The translations under genes were made by a program, and so were the position numbers. Below the pieces are notes generated by a model. The model was not told the origin of the DNA. It saw only the letters and a program-made list of their open reading frames with translations, and made no database searches. Below, piece after piece: positions 9,140 to 18,295 of a DNA stretch of 64,000 bases (the stretch's first letter is position 1; every line of letters starts with the position of its first letter). This DNA comes from Paracoxiella cheracis (lineage in GTDB: Bacteria; Pseudomonadota; Gammaproteobacteria; Coxiellales; Coxiellaceae), in contig NZ_CP186485.1 in assembly GCF_049348705.1 (NCBI RefSeq), positions 1,240,001 to 1,304,000 on the forward strand. The letters are read 5' to 3'.

Positions 9140-9474
9140 GATACTGCCTTCTGCTCTGACTTCACGCGCTTAAAAAAGACCCGCAGCAATACGCAAAAGA
9201 AATACGTCAAATACGCATCAACCACGATCGTCCACAGACCGTGCAGCCCATCGTGCTTTAAAAAATAAGCCTCAATGATAGAGCCGACGGGGAACCACAC
9301 GACTAACACAAAAGCCGGCACTAACATCGTACCCTTGCGCTTCTTTAAGGCTGCAAACACTGTCTCTGAAAACGTCTCCACCCATTTTTTAACGAGAAAG
9401 ACAACGCCGAGCTTTGCTACAAAAATAATGCCTGCAATCGTGTCGTTATTAAGTTTTTTAAAAAGATCGCTCAT
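9136..9474 (-). CDS. Small prophage membrane protein
   Basis: The preferred start is the ATG at 9474 (M-S-D-L-F-K-K-L), preceded by AAAGGTGAAACG; an upstream start at 9534 would overlap the previous gene. About 112 residues with three hydrophobic segments, and basic at the C terminus. It overlaps the holin-like gene by 4 bp. Two adjacent small membrane proteins in a phage lysis position suggest a holin/antiholin-like pair, but no family signature was recognised. Confidence 0.55.
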   Translation of the reverse strand: MSDLFKKLNNDTIAGIIFVAKLGVVFLVKKWVETFSETVFAALKKRKGTMLVPAFVLVVWFPVGSIIEAYFLKHDGLHGLWTIVVDAYLTYFFCVLLRVFFKRVKSEQKAVS

Positions 9475-9478
9475 CGTT

Positions 9479-10000
9479 TCACCTTTGACAAATCCACTGC
9501 GACCAATCATCACAACATTCGGGCACGACCACACAACGCTGGTCAGGCGGTAACGTGGTTGTGACCGGACCCCGGGTAGGCACTGTGGTGGTAAAAAATG
9601 AGGGAGTTGTAGTAACGGTTGTGCTCATGGTTGTGCTGCTCGAATAATCCGTTGACGCAGGCGTTGTGGTAACGGTGCCATCTTCAGAGTCAAAACGGCT
9701 CAGATATTCGATGAGTGCCAGCAGCAATGCAATACCGGCCAACGCAAGTACTACCTTCAGACCCGTTTTTACCCGTGGATGCAGCGATATGTTTCGTAGC
9801 AATCCCGTGATGCGCTCATACTCAGGTCGTGTACGCATCGAATGCGTTGACTCGAAGGTGGCATAGTAAGGAGGGGGCTCAGCTATAAAGCACGTTTCCT
9901 CCTCGCGACCCTGATATCTGTCGTTGCCAACCATACACCAGGTCTCTAATGGAATGGATTCTTCAGGTATTAATAAGGCGCTTTCATCAGTGTGACGCAT
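9479..10000 (-). CDS. Prophage membrane protein with Thr/Ser-rich tail
   Basis: A 173-residue protein: a soluble N-terminal part (about 1-78), one transmembrane helix (about 82-100, LKVVLALAGIALLLALIEYL), a tract of about 50 residues made mostly of Thr, Ser, Pro and Val, and a short cysteine-containing end (CVVVPECCDDW...C). AGGAG precedes the ATG. It lies between a structural gene and the lysis-type genes. The mucin-like tract is unusual for a phage protein and could be a surface spacer. Function unknown. Confidence 0.5.
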   Translation of the reverse strand: MRHTDESALLIPEESIPLETWCMVGNDRYQGREEETCFIAEPPPYYATFESTHSMRTRPEYERITGLLRNISLHPRVKTGLKVVLALAGIALLLALIEYLSRFDSEDGTVTTTPASTDYSSSTTMSTTVTTTPSFFTTTVPTRGPVTTTLPPDQRCVVVPECCDDWSQWICQR

Positions 10001-10003
10001 GAT

Positions 10004-10531
10004 TCAGACTCCTGTTTTGTCTAACGATTGAAACGATTTTAGTCGAACAGCCCGCACAACATTATCAATCATGGTGCAAAGCTTCTTTTGCGAGGGCTCA
10101 AAAAAGAGCTTCCCCGTATTATTTAATAAGTGCGCTAATTCTTTAGCCTCATCGAGTTTTAAGATTAAACTGCGCGCGTCCGATAACGCTGTATTGATCA
10201 GAATATTTCTGTCGCCCGAGCGATTCACCGCGTATAAGGCATTATCAATATCGCCATCGAACCAAGTGGGTTTTTGCGTGTAACAAAAGCACATGAATTC
10301 CCCGTGCGCAATGTGATAAGGGTTTTTAAAATCCACAATATTCACCACTTCGCCGGCTGTGTATTCACGATTTTTAGCGTCGTCCACCGTACACGCTCCA
10401 TGCAGGGATTCAAACAAACGGCTCATCGTCACCCGCTTGTTTGCTTGTGCAGGCGTTGCAATCACAAACACATCATCCTGCTCAAGCTCGGTTGCTTCCG
10501 GCAATTCACTGATCTTTTTGCCCGCACTCAT
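10004..10531 (-). CDS. Phage virion/tail-associated protein
   Basis: A 175-residue protein beginning MSAGKKISELPEATELEQDD, a motif typical of the N termini of phage tail or baseplate spike proteins (ISELP-A-T-L--DD). The remainder is mixed alpha/beta without a recognised enzyme motif. The start overlaps the stop of the preceding 55-residue gene (ATGA), typical of a tightly packed late operon. A structural role is inferred from the motif and location. Confidence 0.5.
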   Translation of the reverse strand: MSAGKKISELPEATELEQDDVFVIATPAQANKRVTMSRLFESLHGACTVDDAKNREYTAGEVVNIVDFKNPYHIAHGEFMCFCYTQKPTWFDGDIDNALYAVNRSGDRNILINTALSDARSLILKLDEAKELAHLLNNTGKLFFEPSQKKLCTMIDNVVRAVRLKSFQSLDKTGV

Positions 10532-10695
10532 GCACCTACCTCCAGTAATAAGGCAGCGTTATTCTCTAACAACACGGGTGCGCCATTTTCTTGTAATAAT
10601 TGCGCGTCATGAATCGGCAGCACCCTATGCTCTGCATACAGCGCTATCGGCATATGGCAAATATCGTTAATTAATTGTCTTAACCGCATACTCAT
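10528..10695 (-). CDS. Small prophage protein of 55 residues
   Basis: The frame runs M-S-M-R-L-R-Q-L-I-N-D-I-C-H-M-P... to ...L-L-L-E-V-G-A. Both ends overlap the neighbouring genes by the ATGA arrangement, strong evidence that it is translated as part of the late operon. The product is small and mostly hydrophobic-helical. No family recognised. Confidence 0.5.
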   Translation of the reverse strand: MSMRLRQLINDICHMPIALYAEHRVLPIHDAQLLQENGAPVLLENNAALLLEVGA

Positions 10696-11021
10696 AACCC
10701 ATAAAAATAAATAGCCACGTGCTGCGCCTGATTACCATTGACGACCGTTAACGTGATTTTGTCTTCAGGAATCACCACGCCCACTTGATCGCTGACGTAC
10801 TCAATTTTTTTAAATTGACTCTCCGAGACAGGCGTAAAATCTTCAAACCCAACGTGAACCGTTGCTTGACTCGCAATATAAAAAACCCTCGCATCCTCTG
10901 GAATAGCAAACGTTGCCTTTTCATTCGCTTGCAATGTCGCCCCATAGCGATCATCACTGTTAAAGGGAATGTAGGTCGTTTTATTACCCAGCGGCGTGAT
11001 CACATAATTCAGTGCATTCAT
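10692..11021 (-). CDS. Hypothetical phage structural protein
   Basis: The chosen ATG overlaps the TAA of the terminase gene (TAATG), giving 109 residues; a GTG at 11030 is possible but less likely. The product is beta-rich (YVITPLGNKTTYIPFN...) and looks like a small virion or head-decoration protein. It lies directly downstream of the large terminase and upstream of the spike-like gene, and no family was named. Confidence 0.5.
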   Translation of the reverse strand: MNALNYVITPLGNKTTYIPFNSDDRYGATLQANEKATFAIPEDARVFYIASQATVHVGFEDFTPVSESQFKKIEYVSDQVGVVIPEDKITLTVVNGNQAQHVAIYFYGL

Positions 11022-12469
11022 TAATACCACCCTACCTGACTATAATCGGTCAACGCACTGTCAATGAAATCATCGCGTAGCGCCAACGCCATCGTCTGAA
11101 AGGCTTTTACGCCGTGACTGGACCAATCGTGTTTGGGGGTATCTTTGTAGAGGCCGCGCTTTTCATCAAAATCTTGCGCGTAGTGGGATAAGCATTCGAT
11201 CAAACGATCAGCATTGATTGTATCAAAGGTGGTGCGATAAATATACTCCCGAATGAGCTGCGTTCCTTCGTGTTGGTTAGCGATGCGTTTCGTCGCCACT
11301 ACACTTTCACCGCAATCTTCTAATAATTCCAATGTGCTTTTGCCGGTTTGAATGCTGTGATTCGCACCGTCATGCGGTAATATTAAAGAGCCTTTACGTA
11401 AGTTTTTGGGCTTCAAATATCGATCGATATACTCTAAATACGCATTCAGACTTTTCCGCCGCTCTTCGTAATAATGAATGACCCGCGGTTTGTTGTATTC
11501 ATCCAATTGGAAAAATACGAGTGCCATCATGTCATCAAAACCCAAATCAAACGCAATATGAACCTTGTGACGAGTTTCATGAATGTTTTCTTTAAAACGG
11601 TCATCCTCTTCAGCATCTTTCATGGCACGCGCAAAATAATGGATGCTTTCATTCAAGGTGACTGCGCAAAAGTATTCTTGTTGAATGAGATATTCCGGCA
11701 TCCCATCACGACGACTTTCCTCAATCATCGCATCGGTAATGTAGCGCTCACCGTTTTCATTCACTAAAGTCAATGCCGATGCTTCACGCGTAAACCAGTC
11801 CGACTGATTTTTCACCGATTGCATTAAGCGATACGCATGATTCATACCGTCATAGGTGGTTTGTAAGATATAAAACCCTTTGTTATTTTTGAAAATCGGC
11901 ATTAAGGTGCGATACGCACGCGGATCACTCCAGGCATACTCCGAAAAAACAGCACCCTTAAGATTAATGCCGCGCAGGCGGTCATACTGTTCTGAGCCGA
12001 GCAAAGAAATAATCGAGCCGTTGGTCAGGATAATCTGCATCTTTTGTTTGCTTTTAGTCGCCACTAACTCTTTCGGCATAAAATCAATGAAGCGAATCGC
12101 TGTGTTGGTCAATGGGTCCGTTAAAAATCCATCCCATAAAATTTTACGCGCTGAGGCATACGTTGGATAAATCATGGCATAGGGGCCTGGATTCAAGACG
12201 GCTTCTTTTAGCAGTAGGCTCCAGCTTTCCACTTCTTTACCCGCGCGTCGCGGCAATACTTCAAAAAAGCGACGATACCCTTTCTCATAAAACGCTTGGT
12301 GTAATGCGTATTGGTACGGCCGCAAGGTAATTGGCAAGAGATTTTTCTCAGAACCATCTTTAAAGTGCAAACAGACATCACTATTGGCCGTCTGGCCCAG
12401 TGTAAATGCACTCGCTTCTTGACGGTGATGACGTTTAATTTCTTTTTCCAGTGTGTTTATCTTGCTCAT
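11021..12469 (-). CDS. Phage terminase large subunit
   Basis: A 482-residue DNA-packaging motor. The N-terminal ATPase has a Walker A-like PRRAGKE at residues 73-79 and a Walker B-like segment KGAVFSEYAW about 100 residues on. The C-terminal RNase H-like nuclease contains IAFDLGFDD, giving metal-binding acidic residues. Length and motif order fit TerL of podovirus-type phages. The small subunit was not recognised nearby. The gene is intact and starts 2 bp from the stop of the tail-fibre gene. Confidence 0.85.
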   Translation of the reverse strand: MSKINTLEKEIKRHHRQEASAFTLGQTANSDVCLHFKDGSEKNLLPITLRPYQYALHQAFYEKGYRRFFEVLPRRAGKEVESWSLLLKEAVLNPGPYAMIYPTYASARKILWDGFLTDPLTNTAIRFIDFMPKELVATKSKQKMQIILTNGSIISLLGSEQYDRLRGINLKGAVFSEYAWSDPRAYRTLMPIFKNNKGFYILQTTYDGMNHAYRLMQSVKNQSDWFTREASALTLVNENGERYITDAMIEESRRDGMPEYLIQQEYFCAVTLNESIHYFARAMKDAEEDDRFKENIHETRHKVHIAFDLGFDDMMALVFFQLDEYNKPRVIHYYEERRKSLNAYLEYIDRYLKPKNLRKGSLILPHDGANHSIQTGKSTLELLEDCGESVVATKRIANQHEGTQLIREYIYRTTFDTINADRLIECLSHYAQDFDEKRGLYKDTPKHDWSSHGVKAFQTMALALRDDFIDSALTDYSQVGWY

Positions 12470-12471
12470 TG

Positions 12472-13578
12472 TTATAATTTGATAAAATAATTTAAAAACA
12501 GTGTTGGCTGCATGTTGTTATGGGGCTCTCCCTTTAATCCGTGGTCACTGCCATCCGATGTGGTGAGTTTTTCTGATAAAAAAGCACTGCCACCGCCACC
12601 GTGGGAGGCAGCCGAGTAATTACACCCACTAAAACTGTGTTGATGCGGCGGTAATTCGGCTACACTCAGCGTATGTTGTGCTTCCCCATCAATGCTGCCT
12701 AAAACATGTTTATCCGATACATTTCCTATCACACGACCCGTGCTGCTTAGGAGTTGAATCATTTTATTGGCCTGCCAATCTGACTCGGCACTCTCCCCAC
12801 GTCCACCGGTAACGGGCGCCATCGCGTCGCTGTATTGTGTCCATAACAGGAGGAATAAATCATGAGTATCTGCATTCGCACGAGTGCTTGCCTTGGAATC
12901 TGCATTACCTATCGTCCCATCATCCATACGCACAAACCCGTCCATCTCAGTTAACAGTGCTGAGATCACAAAGCCGGTTTGAAAAATTGAAAACCGTTTG
13001 ATCTCTTGGAGCTCACGAATCAGCGTCGATAAAGCCGCGTCAACGCTCGACTGTTTCGGTACTAACCTATCATTATAATAGCCAACGAGACGTGCCCCAT
13101 CTGAGCCTTCGGTTGCGCTATTGAGCTCGCTGCGGAACGTGCCCACATCAGGATTTTCTGCTAACTGCACATTGATAATGGAATCTCCAACGCGCTTCCA
13201 AATATCCCCATCATTTAATTTCGGTAAAATGTTTTGTGCGGGGTTACTCATTAGGGCATTTTGCAAATAACGCAAGACCTTGGTTTCAATCTGTGTCGTG
13301 TTTTGTTGAATCAATAACAATAATCGCTGCAGTGCGTTATCTAACGCCGCCCCGCTGAAGTTACGCGCATTCTTAAAGGCAGTCTGCAATTCGGGTTTTA
13401 CATGGCGAATCAATGTAATTAGGGCATTCGCCTTAGGCGCTGTGTCAAACAGCACACTACCACCGTCTTCATGACCCCTATTCGTTACCGTAAAGCCCGT
13501 AGTAACTAAATCAGTTTTAGCGGGCTCTTGATGCGGTGGCGTCACGTACACATCCATGTCATCGTCCAACAAAATCAA
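12472..13578 (-). CDS. Phage tail fibre/collar protein, 5' end split by the 281-bp element
   Basis: The C-terminal region has the tail-collar pattern (HQHSFSG... ending NNMQPTLFLNYFIKL). The N terminus resembles podovirus fibre head-binding domains (TINQYIADGTQTQFDY). The frame is open beyond the ATG at 13578 up to the repeat element at 13652. Beyond the element, a ribosome site and ATG at 13944 give M-T-T-F. Joining across the element, with a one-base adjustment at its edge, yields MTTFPSLPPQSTINQYIADG, evidently the original start. As it stands, the fibre could only be made from an internal start. Confidence 0.75.
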   Translation of the reverse strand: MILLDDDMDVYVTPPHQEPAKTDLVTTGFTVTNRGHEDGGSVLFDTAPKANALITLIRHVKPELQTAFKNARNFSGAALDNALQRLLLLIQQNTTQIETKVLRYLQNALMSNPAQNILPKLNDGDIWKRVGDSIINVQLAENPDVGTFRSELNSATEGSDGARLVGYYNDRLVPKQSSVDAALSTLIRELQEIKRFSIFQTGFVISALLTEMDGFVRMDDGTIGNADSKASTRANADTHDLFLLLWTQYSDAMAPVTGGRGESAESDWQANKMIQLLSSTGRVIGNVSDKHVLGSIDGEAQHTLSVAELPPHQHSFSGCNYSAASHGGGGSAFLSEKLTTSDGSDHGLKGEPHNNMQPTLFLNYFIKL

Positions 13579-13651
13579 ATAATGATAATCAAACTGAGTT
13601 TGCGTCCCATCCGCGATGTATTGGTTAATGGTACTTTGAGGCGGTAATGAT

Positions 13652-13932
13652 GAAGTGTGTCGCGATGCTCGTGATAGATTATTGGCATCCCTGTCAATAA
13701 TCGACTCGCAATACGCGACAACCTAAATAGCCGCGGACGTCCCCGTCGACAGCGCTCCGCGACCTCGCGGCCGACTGCGCACTGTCTCCAGATGACTCGA
13801 CGCCGCCTACAGATTTTTGCCACTCGCTACGCTGCCTACGGAACTCCGTTCCTTCGGCACTCCGCTCTGTCAAAAATCGGCGGCTGCCGCGGAATACTCG
13901 CCATCGGCTTCGCCTCTCCATGGCTCGCATCG
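13652..13932 (+). repeat. Structured mobile element, 281-bp form (copy 1)
   Basis: GC-rich and rich in stem-loops. It differs from the other 281-bp copy (53684-53964) at one position. It shares the first 100 bases and the 3' end (...CGCATCG) with the 249-bp form but carries a longer central hairpin. It interrupts the tail-fibre gene after codon 4. No terminal inverted repeats and no clear target-site duplication. The left edge is uncertain by 1-2 bases. No protein is conserved between the two forms. Confidence 0.85.
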
Positions 13933-13956
13933 GAAGGTTGTCATGATTATTCTCCT

Positions 13957-16365
13957 CTAGTGCGTGCTATCTGGTCCGTACAAAATCTGTTGGTTTGCTT
14001 CCACATACCGTTGCTGACCTAATAAAGTTTGAAGATACGGATTAATCAGAGGGGCGCGGGATAACGGCAAAAAATCCGACACGGCACGCCCAACTTCACG
14101 CACCGCACCGTGAGGATCGCCAGACAGTAATCGCAACGGCACCGAACCCATGTTGCCCATCGTAGTCAGGGAAGGTGTTTTTAATAACGCCCAAATTAAA
14201 TCGCTGTTTTGGTGATTCGCGTCCAAAGCACGTAGCAAAACCCCCATCCCAGGCGCCATCCAACCAACAATATCTTTTACGGGTGCGTTGCTGACCGGTG
14301 GCATGGATTTCCCTTGCGAGAGATTGTAAAAATAATCGGATAAATAAGAGAGCGGTATGACATATAAAAAATTTTGAAGTCCCGCTAACACTTTCGCTTG
14401 CGCACCGTCAGCATTGGCAAACCCACCGTACATCACGCGATTCCAATACGCACTTAAAAACCCTTTAAATTGCATGAAAAAACGCCACGCCTCACCAGTA
14501 ACGGTGCCTGCGTGCGTCCCTTGCGCCATAAAGGCTTGTTCATACCAACCGGGATTTAAAATGGCATGATCGCTCCCCACATCAAAAAACGTATGGAGTT
14601 TCCGATACAAATCCAACCGCACTTGTGACAACGGCACGTCTGTCTCAGCACCGTAGAGTTTGTCGCGCAGGGCTTTGATTTCATCATCGCTCACATCATC
14701 TAATGATTCCAAACCCCAATACCGACCTTTGATATGGCGGCGATAAACATTCCACTCCTCACGATGTATGTTCAATTCCGTTAATAATTTTTGACGTTTT
14801 GGTGAGAGACTTTCAAACGCTTTGTCTTTATCCATCGCCATGACTCGACTCATAGCAGACAACACACCGACACGATGCCCATCATCTTTGGCTTGCATGC
14901 CAATGCCTTTATAAAACAAGCGACTGAATTTAGACGTGACGTTCGATAAATTGTTGGCATCGACAAAGCGACCGATATACCCCATTTCATGGTGTAACGA
15001 TAAATGCATCATCTTGGCAATATGCTTTGCATCCGCATCCGTGTATTGTTTAAAAATTCCGTTCATGGAGTGCAGGAAGGCTTGAAAATACGGCATATCT
15101 ACTGTCTGGGACAAAAAGGAGGCGGCAATATTGACATCCGACAAGGAGGAAAACAGAAGTGATCCATTGGCCGACATGCCGGTCAATGCCCTAAGATTTG
15201 CACCTATCGCAGCCAGGGTATAATGTTTAATCCGACTCGTCTCACCCGTAATGTATTTAAAAATAGTATCGTTGCTGAGATACCAGCGGTTTTGTTTGCT
15301 CAGCGTCTCACTAGGCAATGTTTTGATGACACGGTTATAAGCATACTGGGGTGCCGTTCCAAAAATATCACACAATCCCGCACGGCGACTGGTCGCATGT
15401 AAATCACGCATCGCGGAACGATACAAACTGTTATCCCCATATTCACGCGCATAATTTAAAAAACTGCGCATATCTTTCCATACAAAAAACATATCTTTGC
15501 GCTTGAGCACCGTTTCTAAGTCAGGTGCTACCATGTTATTTAACAGTCCATCCGAATCACCGCGGACAATCCGATCAAAAATTTTATCTAAAATGTGCTC
15601 CACTTCCGCATCATCAATGTTGCCCTCTGCATCAACCGCTTTCGTTTTACTAAACGTTGCATCGCTATCCAAATTAGCTTTGACAATCGATTTCCAGCGC
15701 GCTTTCGCGTGTTCAATCGGCATCGTTTGACGTGTCATCGTATGCCATACATTTTTTAAAAGCCCATTGCTTTTGCCTAATAATTTAGTAGGGTCATGAA
15801 TCGCTTTAAAAAAACGTTTAGGATGTAATTCATTCAATCGGTACGCACCCGAGCGCACCAAATAGTAATCGCTGTCTTTTTGAAATTGTTTGATGGCCTG
15901 CGCAATGGTTTTTGTAACCCCATCACCTTCACCAGTATCATAGGCATGCGCAATCGCTTCATCGAGATCGCCTTGTATAAAGTGATGCAGGGCCTCATCA
16001 TCCAAACGATCCAATAAGCTACTCGCTAATTTATTTTGATAGGCTTTAGCAGCAGACTCCACATTGTTCGATAAATTCTGGCGTTTGCTACTCATGCGCA
16101 CCATGACACTGCGTAAAGAAGCTTTGCCTGCTTTAATGGCATCCACCAGCGTGGTTACTTTGCGCTCCGTTTCAGCGACACTGCGTGCTGCTTGAAGAGC
16201 ATCCTCGGTTTGTGCATCCGCAATGGTGGCTATGGCTTGCGGATACGATATGCCTTCTGTTTTGACCAAATGCTGCACTTGCCCCACATAATCACGCAAT
16301 TCGTTTTCAGTAAAATCTGCAAAGACTTTTTTAGCTTCTTCAATACAACCGGCAATATCAGCCAT
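13957..16365 (-). CDS. Large phage internal virion protein (about 800 residues)
   Basis: The preferred start is ATG 16365 (M-A-D-I-A-G-C-I-E-E), preceded by GAGGAGCGACCT; the longer start at 16383 adds six residues. The product is about 802 residues, mainly alpha-helical, with a hydrophobic patch near residues 650-690. No enzyme motif was recognised. Its size and place between the tail fibre and two other large late proteins match the ejection/internal core proteins of T7-like phages. The name rests on position and length. Confidence 0.55.
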   Translation of the reverse strand: MADIAGCIEEAKKVFADFTENELRDYVGQVQHLVKTEGISYPQAIATIADAQTEDALQAARSVAETERKVTTLVDAIKAGKASLRSVMVRMSSKRQNLSNNVESAAKAYQNKLASSLLDRLDDEALHHFIQGDLDEAIAHAYDTGEGDGVTKTIAQAIKQFQKDSDYYLVRSGAYRLNELHPKRFFKAIHDPTKLLGKSNGLLKNVWHTMTRQTMPIEHAKARWKSIVKANLDSDATFSKTKAVDAEGNIDDAEVEHILDKIFDRIVRGDSDGLLNNMVAPDLETVLKRKDMFFVWKDMRSFLNYAREYGDNSLYRSAMRDLHATSRRAGLCDIFGTAPQYAYNRVIKTLPSETLSKQNRWYLSNDTIFKYITGETSRIKHYTLAAIGANLRALTGMSANGSLLFSSLSDVNIAASFLSQTVDMPYFQAFLHSMNGIFKQYTDADAKHIAKMMHLSLHHEMGYIGRFVDANNLSNVTSKFSRLFYKGIGMQAKDDGHRVGVLSAMSRVMAMDKDKAFESLSPKRQKLLTELNIHREEWNVYRRHIKGRYWGLESLDDVSDDEIKALRDKLYGAETDVPLSQVRLDLYRKLHTFFDVGSDHAILNPGWYEQAFMAQGTHAGTVTGEAWRFFMQFKGFLSAYWNRVMYGGFANADGAQAKVLAGLQNFLYVIPLSYLSDYFYNLSQGKSMPPVSNAPVKDIVGWMAPGMGVLLRALDANHQNSDLIWALLKTPSLTTMGNMGSVPLRLLSGDPHGAVREVGRAVSDFLPLSRAPLINPYLQTLLGQQRYVEANQQILYGPDSTH

Positions 16366-16400
16366 AGGTCGCTCCTCGTACACAGCGCATTAAATTCTCT

Positions 16401-16649
16401 CAAGCGTGTCGCGATGCTCGTGATAGATTATTGCCATCCCTGTCAATAATCGACTCGCAATACGCGACAACTTAAATAGCCGCGGACGTCCTCGTCGCCC
16501 GCGCTCCGCGACCTCACGGCTCGACTACGCACGGGCTCTCAAATGACTTGACGGCTCGTAAAGATTTTTTGCAGTCGCTTACGCTCGGCAAAAAATCCGA
16601 GCCTACCGCGGAATACGCGCCTTCGCTTCGCTCTCCATGGCGCGCATCG
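16401..16649 (+). repeat. Structured mobile element, 249-bp form (copy A)
   Basis: It starts CAAGCGTGTCGCG and ends GGCGCGCATCG, exactly 249 bp. It lies antisense in the 3' end of the 593-residue phage gene. Removing exactly these bases makes that gene continue to a TGA overlapping the ATG of the next gene. No target duplication. Confidence 0.92.
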
Positions 16650-18295
16650 AAAGCCTCGCGATTATTTTTTAGGGCTTTGGCTTTTGCTAAAGCGGACGTT
16701 GCTAAATCATACGCCTCACGATTATCACGCGTACGCTCAAAGGGTAATTGGTCTTCAATCGATTCAATCGTGTGTGTGGGTTTTTCCGAATGCACATCGA
16801 TAGTCGGCTCTCGTTTCACCCTCGATGCTGCTTGCAAGCTGTCTCGCACGGATTGCAAACGTGCGCCTAATGGCTGAATCTCACTCGCCGTTTTTAAAAA
16901 GTAATCCGCCAAACGTAAAAATTGTGTTTGACGCTCCGTTTCATACCGATAACCCGCATGCTGTAGCAGGGCTTTTGCCGCTTGCCATTCACGCGCTAAA
17001 TCTTGCAAGCGTCTAAAATAACGGGATTTAAAAAAATCGTGATGGGGGTTCCCCTTGTCATCAAATAAGCGTGAGGTAATTTTTTGCAATTCTTCGCGCG
17101 GGGATAGCAAGTTAACAGCATCGTCTTTCAATTTTTCTTCAACAGCTTTCGGTACATCCTGTAAATGCGTCTGAATATCCTGTATCGTAATGTCACCGTC
17201 TTGTAATTTGCGATACAGTGATTGCTGTGACAATTCCAGTTTACGTGAATGCGGGCGCAATTTATTCAATCGTGAAAAAAGTGCAGCTTGATGTTGTTTT
17301 GCGAGGGCTCGTCGATCTTGCACCACTTTAGACTGATAACGCCGAAATTCATCCAGGCCATTCACCATGTCCTCATCGGATAGAACGCGTTCCACATGAC
17401 CATCAATAATTGCTTTAGCTAAGCGGGTATCCAATCCAGCTTCAGTTTTTGTGGCTAGCGCATGCGCGATAGCCGCTTGCAAATTGACCGTATCGTCATG
17501 ATCCATAAAATGCAGCGGCACTTTGCCGTTGTCTAATTCAAGATTGGGTTTGTATTTTTGTATAATGGCTTGCGCTTGCTCATCGCGCGCCAACACAGCT
17601 TCCAATGAAACGTCTTCAGTCTGCGTTTCAGGCTTTGCTATATTTTTTTCATAATCAGTCTCGAAAGAGGCTTCTTCAGGCGTTAAGGGTACATCGTTTG
17701 CTTTGAGGCGTTTTAATAATCGAAACGCAAAGGGGACTGCGGGTAAAAAGAGGCCACCGAGTGCACCAAGCCCCGCATTTTCAGCAACACCACCCCAATG
17801 AATACGATGTTGATTAAGGTCGTAATTTTCTACTACCGATTGTGGTAAAAAAGCAGCGGCGCCTGTGCCTCCTGCCGTTGCGTAGGTGAGTAACTGTTTT
17901 TTAACCGACGCAGATACTTCACGATGTAACAGAAATTTTTCAGCACCACCTAATAACCCTTCTGTTGCTGCATGTGCGGCAATACCACCCGCACCATCGC
18001 TTAACCAATTAAAAGGACTCACCGCCATACCAATAAAATCCCCGACATATTGAGCAGTAGAACTTGCTCCGGTAAATGAATTCGGTAACGGTTCAAAAGA
18101 ATCTAATAGAGTGCGTATGCGTTTATCGCGCTCGGGTGTTGGAAATAATTTATCCTCAGCTAATTGCGGCAAAATTACCGGCTCTACTGCTGTTCTGACT
18201 GCCGATGTTGCCATCGTGCGAAAGAAGCTTGGCTTTTCTACAGGCGGCGTTAATAGAGATTCAGGATGCGCTTGTTGCGTTTCTAATAATGTCAC
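16514..18295 (-). CDS. Phage late protein; C terminus replaced by repeat-encoded tail
   Basis: A 593-residue product as it stands. The first about 549 residues are phage sequence, helical, with small Ala/Gly-rich segments near 80-150 that could be membrane-active. The last 44 residues (from DARHGERSEG to CVVEP) are encoded by the inserted 249-bp element and end at its internal stop. Deleting the element restores ...NREALENLMRCVRGATYG with a TGA overlapping the downstream ATG, the normal phage arrangement. It is probably an internal virion protein from its position. The start at 18295 overlaps the upstream gene by 4 bp. Confidence 0.6.
   Translation of the reverse strand: MTLLETQQAHPESLLTPPVEKPSFFRTMATSAVRTAVEPVILPQLAEDKLFPTPERDKRIRTLLDSFEPLPNSFTGASSTAQYVGDFIGMAVSPFNWLSDGAGGIAAHAATEGLLGGAEKFLLHREVSASVKKQLLTYATAGGTGAAAFLPQSVVENYDLNQHRIHWGGVAENAGLGALGGLFLPAVPFAFRLLKRLKANDVPLTPEEASFETDYEKNIAKPETQTEDVSLEAVLARDEQAQAIIQKYKPNLELDNGKVPLHFMDHDDTVNLQAAIAHALATKTEAGLDTRLAKAIIDGHVERVLSDEDMVNGLDEFRRYQSKVVQDRRALAKQHQAALFSRLNKLRPHSRKLELSQQSLYRKLQDGDITIQDIQTHLQDVPKAVEEKLKDDAVNLLSPREELQKITSRLFDDKGNPHHDFFKSRYFRRLQDLAREWQAAKALLQHAGYRYETERQTQFLRLADYFLKTASEIQPLGARLQSVRDSLQAASRVKREPTIDVHSEKPTHTIESIEDQLPFERTRDNREAYDLATSALAKAKALKNNREAFDARHGERSEGAYSAVGSDFLPSVSDCKKSLRAVKSFESPCVVEP

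Noticed and set aside
10071..10670. Plus-strand open frames over the prophage late genes
   Set aside because: They are shadows of the minus-strand late operon, without ribosome sites or protein-like composition.
13694..13930. A 78-residue open frame spanning the 281-bp element on the minus strand
   Set aside because: Not preserved in the 249-bp form; its Arg/Ser-rich composition reflects GC-rich repeat DNA, not a protein.
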